A DNA stretch of 64,000 nucleotides, taken from positions 1,096,001-1,160,000 of the forward strand of contig JAJKFH010000295.1 of NCBI GenBank assembly GCA_023333565.1, in the 5' to 3' direction. The notes under the pieces were generated by a model. The model searched no databases. It was not told the origin of the DNA and saw only the letters and a list, made by a program, of their open reading frames with translations. This DNA comes from Puffinus mauretanicus (lineage: Eukaryota; Chordata; Aves; Procellariiformes; Procellariidae). Position numbers and translations under genes: made by a program. Shown here piece by piece: positions 1 through 12,934 of the stretch; the stretch's first letter is position 1; each line of letters begins with the position of its first letter.

Positions 1-2139
1 CTGATTTATGTAACATATAAAATGTATCCATTCTTTTTAAACTTCCAATTAAATAGATTCTCACTTATTGTTACACTGTTCCAAGGAGGAAAAAATTGAA
101 ATCATATGAAAAAAGAAGAAAACCTTTTTTCAAAGAGAGACTTCTTACTGCTCTTAGAATTGGCAAGTTGGATTTTATGTAACAGCCAGTGACTGAAACA
201 TCAATTCGGAAATTAAAACTCCTCTGTAGTTTTGAAATGTGTTATCAACTTCTCCATCACTTCTGGTTTAATGTTCTTGTGATTCCAGAAAGAAATTAAA
301 ATAAAAATTTATCACAAGAAGAGCACTGTAAATAATTTTATTTTTGTTGTTCTCTCTGATGTAAACAGACAACCTAAACCACTTGTGTTGATAAAAAAAA
401 CCCCATTGTCAGCTTTTTATTTTTCGTCCTTTTTTTAATGTTTAATGCAGAAAAATGCTTGAAAGTAAAAAGACAGAATGCTTTGGGTACAGGAAAATGA
501 AACATCTCAGGTTTTTGAAGTTTTTTGGGGGCCTACCCCCACCTTGAACTTGCACATCAGATTCTACCTGGTGTTAACTCCAGGCTGTGATTTTTCTTTT
601 TTCCAAATACTTTTTTTGTCTGAAACTCTTTTCAGTTACCATAATAGAACTCGTTCTGGTTGTTAGTTTTATCCTGGCAATATACTTCTCAGAACAGCAA
701 GTATTTGCAGGGTTTGTGCTGCTTAAGATTGGAAATAGGTGCCTGCCCTATGCCACAAAAACTAAAATGAGTGTGTATATGGTCAGTATCCTGAGCCCAT
801 GTGCTATTACGGGAGTAGATATTCTTAATATAAAGCAAAAACTAATTATGAACAGGTTTGATAAACTAAAATGAAAAAACAGAGCTGAGAAACCAGAGTA
901 AAGAATGACAGGTATGTGCTTTTGGCTTTTTCAAGGTGCTGAAACTTGTGTAACTCTACACATACAGCATGTTTCAGTGGAATTAAAAGCAGCATTTCCT
1001 CCCTTATTTTCATATTTGTAGCTTTCAGGTTTTAGCTCATATGTCTGCAGAACTTTCTAACGTAATATATTAGGATGAATTTTTGTAGCTATAGCATATT
1101 TGATTGCAATAGGTACTTTTGGAATAATTACACTCTTTAAGCAATTAAAAAAAATGAAGCGTTAGTTAAATAATAAAAAAAAAAGGCATAATTCTGATTT
1201 TCTATTAGTCAATTAATTTGTTTAACTAAGTGGAGAGAAATAAAATGCCACAAAATATGTCTTTTACAGAGGATTACTCCCAGTGCGTTATTTAATTTTG
1301 TCTGTTTGTATGTATCCTACTGAAATTGCCTGTATTCTTTCTTCTCTATTCCTGCTGGTACATAAAGAATCTTATTAGCACGTCAGTAATTTGCAGTCTA
1401 AATTCCCTTGAGGGATTGTATTTTTCCTGCACTTTTTATGCAGATTTCCCAGGTTTTGGTGTTCAAAGTACAATGAAGAAACCTCAGGTTCGCAAAAGAA
1501 ATTCTCCTGTATCATCAAGGCACTCATTCTTTTTATATTGAAGAAATGCAAAGGCTAATGTAATTGAAAGGAAAGTTATTGCAAACATTCTTTCTCTCAC
1601 AAACTGGCGTCCTAGCTCCAGAAGTAACAGCTGATTGAAATGGCAAAAGCGAAGTTTTGCTTGCAGCACTAGGCCATAACGGGTCATAGGATCTAAGTGT
1701 TTTTACAGGTTCATATTCTGTAACTTTACCTTCACATTTTTAGCATCTCTCTCTTTCTTTCTGTGTTAGTAAGTTCCTTATCTCTCTGGTTATAAAAGGG
1801 GAGCAGTGGGGAGAGCATTACCTCCAGAGAAGAGCTGTTTGCTTTTCCTCCTACCAGAATTATAACTTGAGCTGTTCCTCTGCTTCTAGTAGAGACTATC
1901 CCACCTCCTGAGGCAAGGCACTTGCCCAAGTATCCAGGATTTGCTTTTTATGTTGTGTACAGGTTAACAGTTCAAACTGGCAGTGAAATTCTCTGACTAT
2001 TTCATGCTTGGCATGCTGTGCTTCACAATGTCATCCATAGCACAGACTCCTCATGTTCAGCTTGGTGTTTGGTGGCAACACGCTGTGGTTGAGCAGGACA
2101 TTTACACGGCCATTTTCTTGTCTGCTTGGGCTGCCAGAC
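1..2139. other. gene-free AT-rich DNA
   Basis: No recognisable gene or repeat family. Open frames are below 100 codons and lack family motifs. A-rich runs lie near 1145-1185. Nothing else stands out. Confidence 0.7.
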
Positions 2140-2220
2140 ACTGGAACAATTAAAGGCTACATCCACAGAGTTAAGACAGATGCCTGTCACTTAAGGAGCA
2201 TAAGTCCAGGCTTTAGATCT
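2140..2220. repeat. possible ancient amniote interspersed repeat fragment
   Basis: The stretch around 2158-2220 reads like a degenerate copy of an amniote repeat I know from turtles, crocodilians and birds. Its landmarks are ATCCACA, GATGCCTGTCACTTAAGG and CATAAGTCCAGGCTTTAG. In intact copies these correspond to paired TTAGGCGCCTAA-type blocks. The match is from memory and short, so the family name is left open. Confidence 0.35.
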
Positions 2221-5200
2221 TCAACAAGCAGCTCAGCTGCCAGTCAAACTGGCAGCTTCCACCAGCCACTTATGCTTTCCAAGGAATCATGCTCTGCTAT
2301 GCAGAGTGTGCGTGACGGATTGGGTTATGTAGGAAATCCTGGTGGCAGCTGTAGATTAAGTATTTGGCATTCATCGGAGCGGGACTGTAAGTGAGGCAGT
2401 CGTCATTAGCTGAACGTCCTGGCCGGCTGGTTCTTGAATGTGATTTTTGACTGAAAATGGTCTTTTGACACTGACCCAATGAATATTATATATGGAAAAT
2501 GGAGCAGTGCCAGCAAGCAGAATGAGATTGCCTGCTGCACCTTGCTCAAAGATGCTGTGTAGGGCAGCGTATGGAGTAGGAGAAATGGGAGGTGCGCATT
2601 TAGACCCTTCTGATGTAGTCTGGGACAGTTTTTGAAAGACAAGCTATCGTGGAGGTGTGGTGTTAGGGCACTGAATTGTGAATGAAAGCAGTAACGTGCT
2701 TTCATCTTAATCCCACAAAGTAAAGGACTATATTTCATATCTGCTTTTTTGTGTTTTAATTAAAGTTACGGAAAGATGAAAAATGCAAGATCTTATTAAT
2801 CATAAATGGCCTTTAACCTGCTTCAGCACCTCAGTTCACTCTGCTATTCTTCTTTTAGGCTATGACAGACTTAGCATCTTTTAATTTAAACTAAGGTATC
2901 TCTTGATCCTGCCTTCCCCTTCATCCTGCCCTGCCAGGGTAAGGGGATGGGAATGGACCAAAGGGAGATTTGAAATTCAGTTTCCTGAGAATGGCTTGGG
3001 CAGCCAAGCTGCTGCTTGGGCCGGCGAGGCAGAGCCCCATGGAGGCTGCTGTGCCGCTGCAGACCCAGACAGCATCTCTGCTGGGGGCTATTACCGATGG
3101 TCACCATTTCCCAGCAGCTGCCCTGCCTGCAGCCACTGAGACTGAAAGCCCAAGTTCTGCTCTTCTAGTGGCTGTGGGTGGTGCAATTTTGGTGTGGGGT
3201 GTGGGGGGAAAAAGAAGGATCCTTGGTAGTCTGGTAAAAAACAACTTTTCTCGATGTAATATGGGAACAAAAAAAGTTAGGTTGTAAACTGCAAGCTTAA
3301 TTGTAGTATTTTCAACCTCTGGCTTTTCCCTTCATGTATCTTTTTAGTGTATTTGTTTCCTGTAATACAGTATCTGTGTCACAGAGATTAAATCTTTGAA
3401 TAGGAATTGAACCTACTAAATGAAAAAATATTAAGAATCATATTACGCTTCTTAATACCATAGGGTCTCTGTAGTAAAATATCTTTGTTAAAATTAATAA
3501 TTACGTTATAATTTTTTGTACCTATATGAGGGTTAATGGAGCAGGAATGTGGTTTATGGAGGAATTCCTTTTACAGAATTGCTTTAAAAAAATTTTCAAG
3601 TAGAATAATACTCAACTACTTTATTTTTTTTTTTAAGTTCAGGAAATCTGTTTCAGTGGGAATTGTACTAGATTCAGACAAAAGTTACTATTCCAATGCA
3701 ACTAACGTCTTTCATTTTTAAAGTTGTAGTTTGAATGCTTTCTCTGTGGGATAACTATACTCTTAGTGGCTTTGCTATACTCATATCACTTACAGCTAAC
3801 ATTTAGTAAATGGAAAAGGACATTGATTTAAAATAAGAAAATCCTGCCTGGGAGTAGTTTGTTCCAAAACAATGCAGTCCAGTGACTTTATTCAAGGTGG
3901 TAGCTTTTTCAAAACAAACTGGTCCTATTTATGTATTACTGTTACTTGAAGGTTGTGGAGAAGAAAAGTAGCTTTAAAGTTACCCACCGAAATAGAAAGG
4001 GCACACGATAATTTCCCTTGACCATTGGGACCTGAACATAGACACTGTTGCGCAAAAGAAATTATAAACCCCTGCAGAAACAAGTTTCAATAGTCCATCT
4101 GACGTATACAATCGAAAAAGCTTACTCTCAAGTGAAGAACAGGATGGAGATAAAGTATAGCAGGTTCCACTCCCTGTTCTTTCTTAGCTGCTGTCCACAG
4201 AGGCCTGGGAAAGCTTTAACGCTACTTGAAGACACTGACTTGTAAAAGGCAAGGTAAACCAGGGAAAGCTGTGGAATAGCAGTAGGAAGGCTGAGGCTGC
4301 TTTCAAATACAGAGATTTGGTACACTGCACATTAGGAACAGCCATCCTGATGTTGTAACGTATTCAGAATTTGTGATTCACTAGGGAGGAAGACCTCGGA
4401 GACAGTGGTGGAAATATGAAAAAGCGGGTGAAATCTTAAGTGATTTTGTTGTTTCCAGAAAAAGCTTACATTTGCCCCTTTGCACTGGGGGTGGGGACGG
4501 GAGAATGGAGTGTGCTGCGTTAGTGAGGGCTAGCGACATGCCGATTTGCTCAAGAGCCTTCCCAACCTGGTGCCAGTTGGCAAACTGGGCTTGTTTTCAA
4601 GCATCAGTCAAGAGATTATGGGATGCAATTGTTTTGCAAACAGTGCCTCTCCATGTGATTTTAATGATAAGTCTACAACATCTGGCTGTGGTTTTGGAAT
4701 CAGAGCTCATACATTTGCATGCACTGGGCCCCCCAGAAATGATTATGCTCTTGGAGAGTGAACAGTGGACTCTGTATAAACACTACATCGTGTTCGTAAC
4801 ATTGCCTCTTTTGACTGTTTCTTAGCAGCCCAGAACAGATATTTTGAAATCGCTTAGGAAGATGTTAATTATAAGAGTTTGCTGGAAATTTCTCTATTTA
4901 ATTGTGCCTGAGGTTGGTTATTTTGTTCTTGTTGTTTTCCAACTCCTTCATAAGTTGTTTCAACCAGTTCTGTTCCACAAGAACATGGGGCACTGCAGCC
5001 TTTTCCGTGCAAACCCGAGATGCGAAGGGCCGTGCTTTATAGAGCTGACCTCAAACATGGACACAGAAGTTTGCATCTGATATATACTGAGCTCCAAAAC
5101 TACCAATTCTGATGGAATTGAGATGTTTCTGTCAAAAAGACTTAGAATGTACATTCTCGTTTTCCTGTTGAATTAGCAGTGAAATCTGAATAAGTTTTTT

Positions 5201-6473
5201 TTTTTTTTTTAATTGTTACATTTTGGAGGTGATTTCATTATCTCAGTGTCACTATTAAGGATAATAACTGGAAGATGGGAGTAGTTTTAATTATCCAAAA
5301 ATCAACAGAGAGAGAAAAAGGGAAGCAAATACAGAAATAAAATACTCTAATGTTTTAGAACCTAAGTAAAGAGCAGTGTTATTGAATGTTCTGAATGAAA
5401 TCACTGAAATTTATATGTAGCATGGGTGCATGTAGTATTTTATTTAGAGGATATTTTAAAAAAATTTGCAAAAATGTTAAACTTCTTAATTTGGTGTAGT
5501 GGTTAAGTGAATAAGATATGCAGGATCTGCCTTAGGCAATTGGAGATACATTTATACTTACCAACAGAATGCTTTTATATGGACTGCCTTTAACTTTCAG
5601 TTACGGTTCTGAGATGTGGATTCCATGTTTCCACAGAAAAACTGACTGCTATTGCTAATACCTACTGAAATGCAGGGAAATGCTCTTCTTTGTGCTGGAG
5701 TTTTGTTATCAATAGCTCATTAGTTTGTGTGGGAACGTAGCATGGGATATCAGAGCCTGCGGCTGGTTACCTCCACTGCTGTCCCATCCTGTCCCTCCTC
5801 TTCTTGCCAGGACACTGCCCATGCACCCACCAATTATTTTGAATTCATCTCAATGCCCAACAAACTGCTCCATGAGCAAATTTAGCTTGCTGAAATGGGA
5901 GTAATTTTTTTTTTCTTTTTTTTTAAATGGATATTTACCTATGGGGCTTGCAAGTTAACTGATTCAGTGGAAGATCTGGCAAGTGCCAGTGTCTTGGAGG
6001 AAAGGGAGGATGTAGAACTCTGAGGCCAGAGCAGCAGAGGGAGAAGAAGATGGGCAGCGGCAAGCTGCCCTCCTCCTGGCAGCACTGGACCATGTCCCAT
6101 GAAAAAGCAGTCTCTGACCCTCTTAAACTCCATGTCCACACTGTGGGAGCAGAAACCACAAACTGATTTTGTTTCCTTTATCCTGGGAGTGAAAGAGATA
6201 AGAGTGTGAATGAAGAAAGGTTTGTTATTTCTACAGGTGAGCCAGCTCCCATCAGTGTGCATGGACTGTCATGGTGGGCACAGCATCATGAACACAACTA
6301 TTCTGCTCCATGCATGACCTGAGTTGACAGGTTTCTGCACGGTGATCCACTTTGTGTGGCTTTACCAGCAGAGTCTCTGGTAGCTCAGAACTCCTTGCAG
6401 AGTTCTTTGGGAAGAAGCTGGAAGCTCTGTAAGGGTGGTTCAGCTTGGGATGGCTGTTGTGCAGTGCTGGGGT
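2221..6473. other. gene-free DNA with a GC-richer patch at 2890-3200
   Basis: No supported gene. The 2890-3200 patch is richer in G and C and carries overlapping frames on both strands (105, 78 and 73 codons). None shows a recognisable domain or a convincing exon structure. A poly-T run lies at about 5197-5211. The rest is ordinary AT-rich sequence. Confidence 0.6.
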
Positions 6474-6560
6474 TTTATTGTTTGTTTGGGGTTGGTTTTT
6501 TGGGGTTTTTTTGTTATTGTTTTTTTTTGTGGTTGTTTTGTTTTGTTTTGTTTGGTTTTC
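6474..6560. repeat. T/G low-complexity tract
   Basis: The plus strand is almost entirely T and G: runs of 6-8 T separated by GG, GGGG or GTTG. It includes two GGGG runs within 20 bases. The frames across it translate to F/L/G/V-rich or K/T/Q-rich strings that are artefacts of composition. Confidence 0.85.
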
Positions 6561-7687
6561 TTTTGAAATTGCACTTTTCCCTGTTCTGAGTTTGGATCTG
6601 AAATAGCCTTTATTGCAACTTCTTTTTGCAGTGACAGAAAATCACACACAGATAAAACACAATGATACAGTAAAAATAATCCCCATCCCATTAGATGGAG
6701 CACTATAGACATAGAATACTACAGTGACCAAAGTGCTTCCAGTGTCACTGTATGCAATGTGAAATACATTTCTTGTCCAATGCAGTGTTAACTTAACTTT
6801 ATTGTCAGTGGGCAGTTCCTAAAAGTCTGTACTCAGTTTGCTTCCCTTCGGAGTTTGAAAGCTGGAGGTGTTCTTCTTCAGAAGTGTAATGGCTGACAGT
6901 CCTGCGGTGATGGCTCAGTATACCTCCAGCTGCACCACAAATTGTCACCAGGAATGAAGTAAGAGAATAAAGTGGACTCACTGAGAGAGACAACAAAAGC
7001 AACACACTCATCTGTACAATGTGACTTCATTTCAGTGGCAACCATGTGTTCAGAAAATAACTGACTGAGTCACAGTCAAATCAACACTTGTAAAGGGAGG
7101 AGCAAGACGTGGATCGTATAGTAATTATACTGGGGAAAAAAGTGTAACAGTTCTGGTAAAAGGGCTAGAAGTGACTAGTGATTTCTCTATGAGCAATCCT
7201 AAACTACATCTTTCAAGAGCATGCCAATGTATGGGAGATCCAGAATAAACATATATGATTTAAAAGGCACTTCTTGTAATGGCCCATCTTCCATCAAAGA
7301 TAACTTCTGAATTTTTGTGTGTATCAGACCAATGAATCATTCCTTATTTACTGTATCACCTCATTTTCTTTTTCTTTACGGTAGCACATACTTTTTTTTT
7401 TTTATATATTCTGTAGATTCTTCATTTAAAACTCCAATATGAATGCCATATCCCATATTTGACTGGAAGTTTGCAGCTCACAGTTCTGTGATTTTTACTA
7501 AGTCAAACTACCGAGCATAAAGGAATACATAGTGTGATACACGATGAGTGTGTTATTTATGGTTGGCTTTCTACCACTGCCATCACTCATTGCCTCAGCT
7601 GTAAGAAACAACCCTTGCACGCCTGTGTGGTTTGGTGTGTGCCCTCAGAACAGAAGCCGCAATGGATGCGTTTTGCTGTTTGCTGTC
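6561..7687. other. gene-free AT-rich DNA
   Basis: No gene, RNA or repeat family recognised. Short T runs occur at about 7391-7402. Confidence 0.6.
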
Positions 7688-7740
7688 ACTGAAGTCAATG
7701 GTAAAGAGTTCATTGATTCCAGTGAACCGGGATCAATTAG
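7685..7740. repeat. possible ancient amniote repeat with the CACTGAAGTCAATGG block
   Basis: The stretch contains CACTGAAGTCAATGG, then TTCATTGATTCCAGTG and GGATCAA. This order resembles the paired 'ATTGACTTCAATGG' blocks of an old reptile and bird interspersed repeat, in which two near-complementary halves face each other. It is only about 50 bp and degenerate. The family is not named. Confidence 0.4.
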
Positions 7741-8795
7741 AACATGACCTTCATACTCTTTCTCTAATCAGCATTTCCCTATTACATGAGTGCTGCTTGG
7801 CATTGTCCTAGGTCCAGTCTGAGTAATTTTTGTTTCTACGGATCTACATTACTGCTTTTAGATTGAACTAAAGTAAATTGAAGTAAATTTCTTCCTTTGC
7901 TTTATGCCTGTACCAATGTGAATCTTTTACTTAATGCAACCCATAGTTGTCTTTCTCTTTCATCTATTATCCATTATTTTATTTTTTTTAATTTAGAAGC
8001 TATATATTTGCTTCATTAGTCTTTCAGTTTTCCTACAGATCCTATAGTAATTCTTTAAAAAAAAAAAAGAAAAAAAAGGAGATCATATAAAATGTACACA
8101 GGCAAATATACCAGTTGTTAATCACACGAAATTTATTTATTACCTTTTAAGAAACAGAACTGCACACTTCCATAAACTCTTTAAATATGCTAGTTAATTG
8201 GTATGTGATCTTTCCTAAATGTGCCAAATCACTTCAGGCTGAGTGCCATTCAGTGTTGTAAATTTTGTTTTCTGACTTTTAATCGTTAGTGGTTATTCTC
8301 CTGATGATCGTATTAGCCTTGAGTACAAACACTTAATATATCCCACTGAATAACTACAAGTCTGTGGAAGTCCTTAAATACGTATGGATATCCAAAGATA
8401 TTTTTAGTCTCTTTTTTTTCTTCACAGGAAGTAAAATGAAGCGACGTTGTCACTATATAACCTCATCTTCACTAATTCTACTGTTATAAGGCTGAAGACT
8501 GTCATATTTTGTGGGGATAGGCAATATCTCTCATTTGATTGATATAAATGGAAAATACAAGCAAACATTGTACATACAAGCTATCTGAAAAAGCTCTGTA
8601 TCTTATTTGTTTGTTGGGGATTTTTTCCCCAAAAATTGTTTTAACTAGTCCAGTAAAAGATACTGCATTTCCATACAAATTTTGTCTCTTTCAAGTCTTT
8701 AGATGGTGACAAGTACTGTACTTTTTCAGTGCTGCTTTAGCAAGGTCTGAGTGTGGTCCAAGGACACTTTTTCTTTATTGATCTATGATGAGAGA
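7741..8795. other. gene-free AT-rich DNA
   Basis: No gene or repeat recognised apart from an A-rich run at 8056-8078. Confidence 0.6.
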
Positions 8796-8821
8796 GAATA
8801 ATACGTAACTACGTATTATTC
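8796..8821. repeat. perfect inverted repeat, 12-bp arms, 2-base spacer
   Basis: Arms GAATAATACGTA and TACGTATTATTC are exact reverse complements, separated by AC. Each arm contains half or all of a TACGTA palindrome. Base pairing stops at the next base on each side (A opposite A). It could extrude as a cruciform, bind a dimeric factor or be a chance palindrome. It carries no flanking T-run that would suggest a Pol III terminator. Confidence 0.9.
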
Positions 8822-9291
8822 AAAAATGATAAATTAGAATGTACAAGTGTTATTTTGATGATGACGCTTCTATATGGAGACTGTAATTTGAAAACAGAGG
8901 TGATTAGCTGAAGTTTTGATAGCACTTTACCATATTTTTTTCTGTTTACTCTCAAATGTTCATCACTTCTGTCTTTTTCTGTAGTCTGTATGCCAAAATG
9001 GTTTCATCCTCTTTAGTGATGTTTCTCTGCAGGTTTTTAATCCTGGTATCCTAGACTCTGCATTTACAGGGACTCTGTGAATTGCTAGTATCACGACAGT
9101 AATTACAAATGTTACCTCTCCTTAGAGTTTGAGAGGAAAGTTGAAATTTCTTTGGCATTTATGTCTCTGTCCTTTTCTGGAGTTAGGATGGTATTACAAG
9201 GTGCTTATAAACAAGCTGCTGACTCTGCCTGCTTGCATCAACCTATACAGATTGAATACTTTTCTGGCTTTGGTTTTGTGTTGTTGATAGT

Positions 9292-9402
9292 GGTAGGTTT
9301 TTTTGTCTTTTTTTTTTTTTTTGTCTTTTTTTTGTGTGGAGTGGTTTTTGGGGTTTTTTTTGTGGGTTTTTTGTTGGTTGTTTTTTTTTTTTTTAGGTTC
9401 CC
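9292..9402. repeat. T/G low-complexity tract
   Basis: This is a long plus-strand T-rich stretch with interspersed GTC, GTGTGGAG and GGGG. It ends in a 14-T run followed by a short C-rich block. Composition matches the tracts at 6.5 kb and 41.6 kb. The 88- and 103-codon frames across it are low-complexity artefacts. Confidence 0.85.
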
Positions 9403-9818
9403 CCCCAGCCCCAGTTAGAGAACCCTGGTGTTCTAGTTCACAAGTGATAATAAGGTTGGCTTCAACATAACTAAATACGGTGGCAAGTATTCGGGTCACA
9501 GTCAAGATTATTCTGTTTTCATTATCAGGGTAAACATTGTTTTGTTTTTTATTGCTCTATAATGGAGCAGAAAAATCACTAAATCTATGACCAATTTGAA
9601 CCAGTCTGCTTCTAATGGGACATGGGACAGAACGGAGGAGCTGGGACCTGAGACAAGAAAATAGCAGTAGGGATTTTATTAAAAGATTTAAGTGTAAGGT
9701 CACATCAGGGAAGGTGCAGTTTCTTGAGCTGTTTGTTTTAACTGCCAACCAGTTGCTTTTTCTCTAGGTTTCTGAGGATTTCTAGACACTGAAGTCTCGC
9801 AGCATACTTCGAAGTTTC
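9403..9818. other. gene-free DNA
   Basis: No gene or repeat family recognised. Confidence 0.55.
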
Positions 9819-9940
9819 ACAAACACTTATTATCCTTGCTTTTTTCAGATGATACACTGAGGCACAAAGTGGTTATGTGGTTTCTCCAGTGAAAATGAGA
9901 ATAATGGAACACTGGAATACTGGTCTTTAGCACTAAATAC
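9819..9940 (+). repeat. MIR-like SINE fragment (amniote MIR family)
   Basis: The order of landmarks matches the middle and 3' half of amniote MIR elements: CAAACACTTATTATCCTTGC, then CAGATGATACACTGAGGCAC, AAAGTGGTTATGTGG, a TCTCCAGTGAAAATGAG block, and GGAATACTGGTC. In the family these are the 'TTATCCCCATTTTACAGATG...CTGAGGCACAGAG...' core and the downstream LINE-like tail. MIRs are tRNA-derived SINEs mobilised by L2-type LINEs and are long dead in birds. This copy is degenerate and lacks a recognisable tRNA head. Confidence 0.7.
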
Positions 9941-9948
9941 ATGTATAG

Positions 9949-10013
9949 TGTGTTTGTGTGTGTGTGTCTATACAGTGCTTTTATATATATATATATATAT
10001 TTTATATATATTA
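9949..10013. repeat. compound TG/TA microsatellite
   Basis: An interrupted (TG)n run at 9949-9968 is followed after 13 bases by a TA run of about 19 bases and further TATATA. It is likely length-polymorphic and a useful marker. Confidence 0.95.
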
Positions 10014-12934
10014 TTTTTTCCCAGCTGTCTTGTTTTGTTGGTGATAGGTTTAAGTTGATTTTTTTTTTCTTTTTTTAACCTGCTTAAAACTTAGCCTTTC
10101 CTCAAATATTGCCAAATATGTGAAACATTTGTGGCTGTCCTAATTCTGGCTCATAAGCCATGCTAAAAATTGCTCCTTCAATTGACAGCTTTCTTTGCCA
10201 GATTGTAATATTCCCAGCTGATTAGTTATCTTAACCGCAGGGTTTTTTCTGAAAAGTACAATTAGCAGAATTTGTTTCAAGCTACTACTAGCAGTTTGCT
10301 GTAGAATGTAATTTCTTTAATGTTTTCTGAGCATTGAATGTTATTTATGTATTTTTGAAAGATCTGTTGCTAAAAGTATATTTTCGTCCCTTTCCTTTCT
10401 TTCCTCCTCCCCCAATGCCAAGAAATAAAAATTAAAGTTGTGAGTAAATCTGGAACTAAGAACAGCCCTGGCATTTAACTGTGTGGGATTCTGGATATGC
10501 AGCAGCGGTTATTGTTAAAATATAACTATTTACGAAAATAACACCACGTAGCTGGGAGGAGGGGGGAAAGCAGGAGGATTAGGAATTTTCAGAAGTGCAG
10601 AGTTGGGGATTTCTGTACCTCTGAGCAGGGTGCGCACCGCTGGGCTGATTTAGAAGAGGTTTCACCTCATAGTTGAAACTAGGGAGAGTCAGAAATTAAG
10701 GTCATGCCCTTTGCCAACATGGCCATTTCATTTTCATTCATTAGGAAATTCAGAGACTGTAAGCTATAAAGCAGAAAGCAGTTGTTTTCTACGTCTTTAT
10801 TTATCAGCACTGATTGAAAAGGCAGACAGCAATCTTCATGTAGCTTTTACAGAACTTTACAAAGATAAAAACCCTATAACATATCCTTCACTTCTTATAT
10901 GGCAGCTGACGTTTGCTGAATCTCTGCTAAAGTGTGATTAAATTCTTGGGGAAAAAAAAAGTTACTTCAAGGAACTGTTAAAAAGCATTAGAAATAAATG
11001 CTGAAGACTGGATTTCCGTCGTGGGCATAACAGTGTGGTGGGAGGTGATGCAGCAGATCTAAGTGGAAGAGGGAGGATGCAAGAAGAGAATAGAGCTAGT
11101 CCCAAATTTCACACTGTTACGGTGTGGCTGTTTTGCAAGGGTTTTTGGAAGTTGAACAAAAATTTGAAGAAGTGATATAAAAAAAAACCCTGTTTCATTA
11201 AATACATCCCATGTGTTTATAACTTGGAGCCATGGACTACTGTGGTAAGAAAGATGTGGATAGGCTTTCTGTTGCTCAGAATTAGGAAGATATAAACTCT
11301 GTCTACTTCTGTTTATACTTAATTGTTCTGACTTCATACTTCATTCAAACAGTGAGGAGGCTGAAATGCTGCACAGGTACTTTGGAAAATGCCATAGATT
11401 GCTCTCTTAGCTGCATAGAAAATCTAGATTTTTTTTTTTTTTAAATAACTTAATAAAATTAAAGGATCTGAATCTACTATTACTGTAAACTTTCTATTTT
11501 ACAAATCTCTTCCACAGATTTGTTGAATGTAAAGATATTGCAATAGACATTAAACGAGAAGCTGGACTGAGTATTTACAAAACATAGGTAGAATTTTCAT
11601 AGAATAGGAAAATGTGAGTTGTGCACATTAGACCATTAATGATCATTGTCACATTTACCAGTTAGTGCAAGGCAATATAGCTGTTTAAACTGAGGATAAT
11701 ATTTATTTTAAGTTGAATGGTTATTTTCAAACTGAAGTCATAGGAGATTGCAGCCTGCTTCTTTCTATGTTTCTTTCTTTTCTTCCTTTTTGTTTGCTTT
11801 TAAAAAGAAATAAAAGACTAAAGAGATTTACATTGACCAGAGTTTAATTTGTATTGACATTTCTATCTTACCTCTGAGGTTTAGAAAAAAATGGAATCAA
11901 ATTAGGTCAGACACATACAAATGAGAAGATATTGCTTAGAGATGCGTGAGCGCTGAAACACCTAAATCCAACTTAAATGAAAGTGATCTGGAAACTCAAC
12001 CCAGCATGTGAGACATGGTCTGAGGGGCTGTTTATGTTTTACTGAGTGTTTCTTGAAGGCATGAAACTCTGAGTTGAAGGGAAAGAATTCAGAATACAAA
12101 ATTTATTTTAATAATAATCTCATTAACAATATTTGTATAGGAGAAAAATATCAGTTTATCTGCCATCCTGTAGATGATAAAGAACTTACAGACTAGTTTG
12201 CAATAGTAATGCTGCAGGTCTTGGTCATCCCACACAATTTAGCGCAGCATGTGATCACAGGCATTTTATATTACAAAATAAACTTGGCTTTAGGGAATTA
12301 TAACTTGTATATAGGACAAACATACCATATAAGGAAGTCATAAGACCATACACTGAATTGTTTTCCTGTTCGAAATTATGATTGATTTTTCTTCTCTAAG
12401 CAATTATTTACATTTTATGAAAAACAGTACTAATTGGTTGTTGTTGCAGTACCTTTTGTAATGCTGCCTTACCTGTTGTTTTGAACAGACCTTCATGAAA
12501 CAAATTTTAAGGGAAAAGCAAGATGAATTCTCACTTTTTCTTTTTTTTTTTTTTGTAAAGTAGATGCATAAATATCCCAAGATTTCCTTCACTATCATCC
12601 TTCACTATCTACAAATTTGTGGTATATGTTCAGTGTTCTCAAAAGCTGTTTTATAAACTTGCCTTGTGATTGTGTATTGAAAACAGAAACATTTTTTTTC
12701 ACAATGTATGCTTAAAGTGGGCCAAAGGGAATACCAGTTGAATTTTCATTTACAGGGAGAAATTTCAGAACTCAGCTTTCTGTTAACTATAAATTTCTAC
12801 TCAGAGTCTTTTATTCCCCAAGAACTTTGTGTTCATGTCAAGTGGGATAAATGCTTTGCTATTTACATGTTAATACTTACATGATATTGGTGATAAATAA
12901 AAAAAGCTGCATCTTACATATTCTGTCACAATGA
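10014..12934. other. gene-free AT-rich DNA
   Basis: No gene recognised. 10090-10340 has a less repetitive, motif-rich texture (see findings). Around 11950-11985 the bases GAAACACCTAAATCCAACTTAAATG faintly resemble an old amniote repeat but are too short to call. Confidence 0.55.

Noticed and set aside
2903..3287. Alanine-rich frames in a GC-richer patch
   Set aside because: Overlapping frames on both strands, no domain, and not CpG-rich enough for a promoter island.
6356..6712. Frames on both strands at 6.4-6.7 kb
   Set aside because: They read through the T/G tract and are low-complexity (F/G/C-rich and K/T/Q-rich) artefacts.
9152..9505. Frames on both strands at 9.2-9.5 kb
   Set aside because: Same artefact: poly-F/V/G and poly-K/N translations of a T/G tract.
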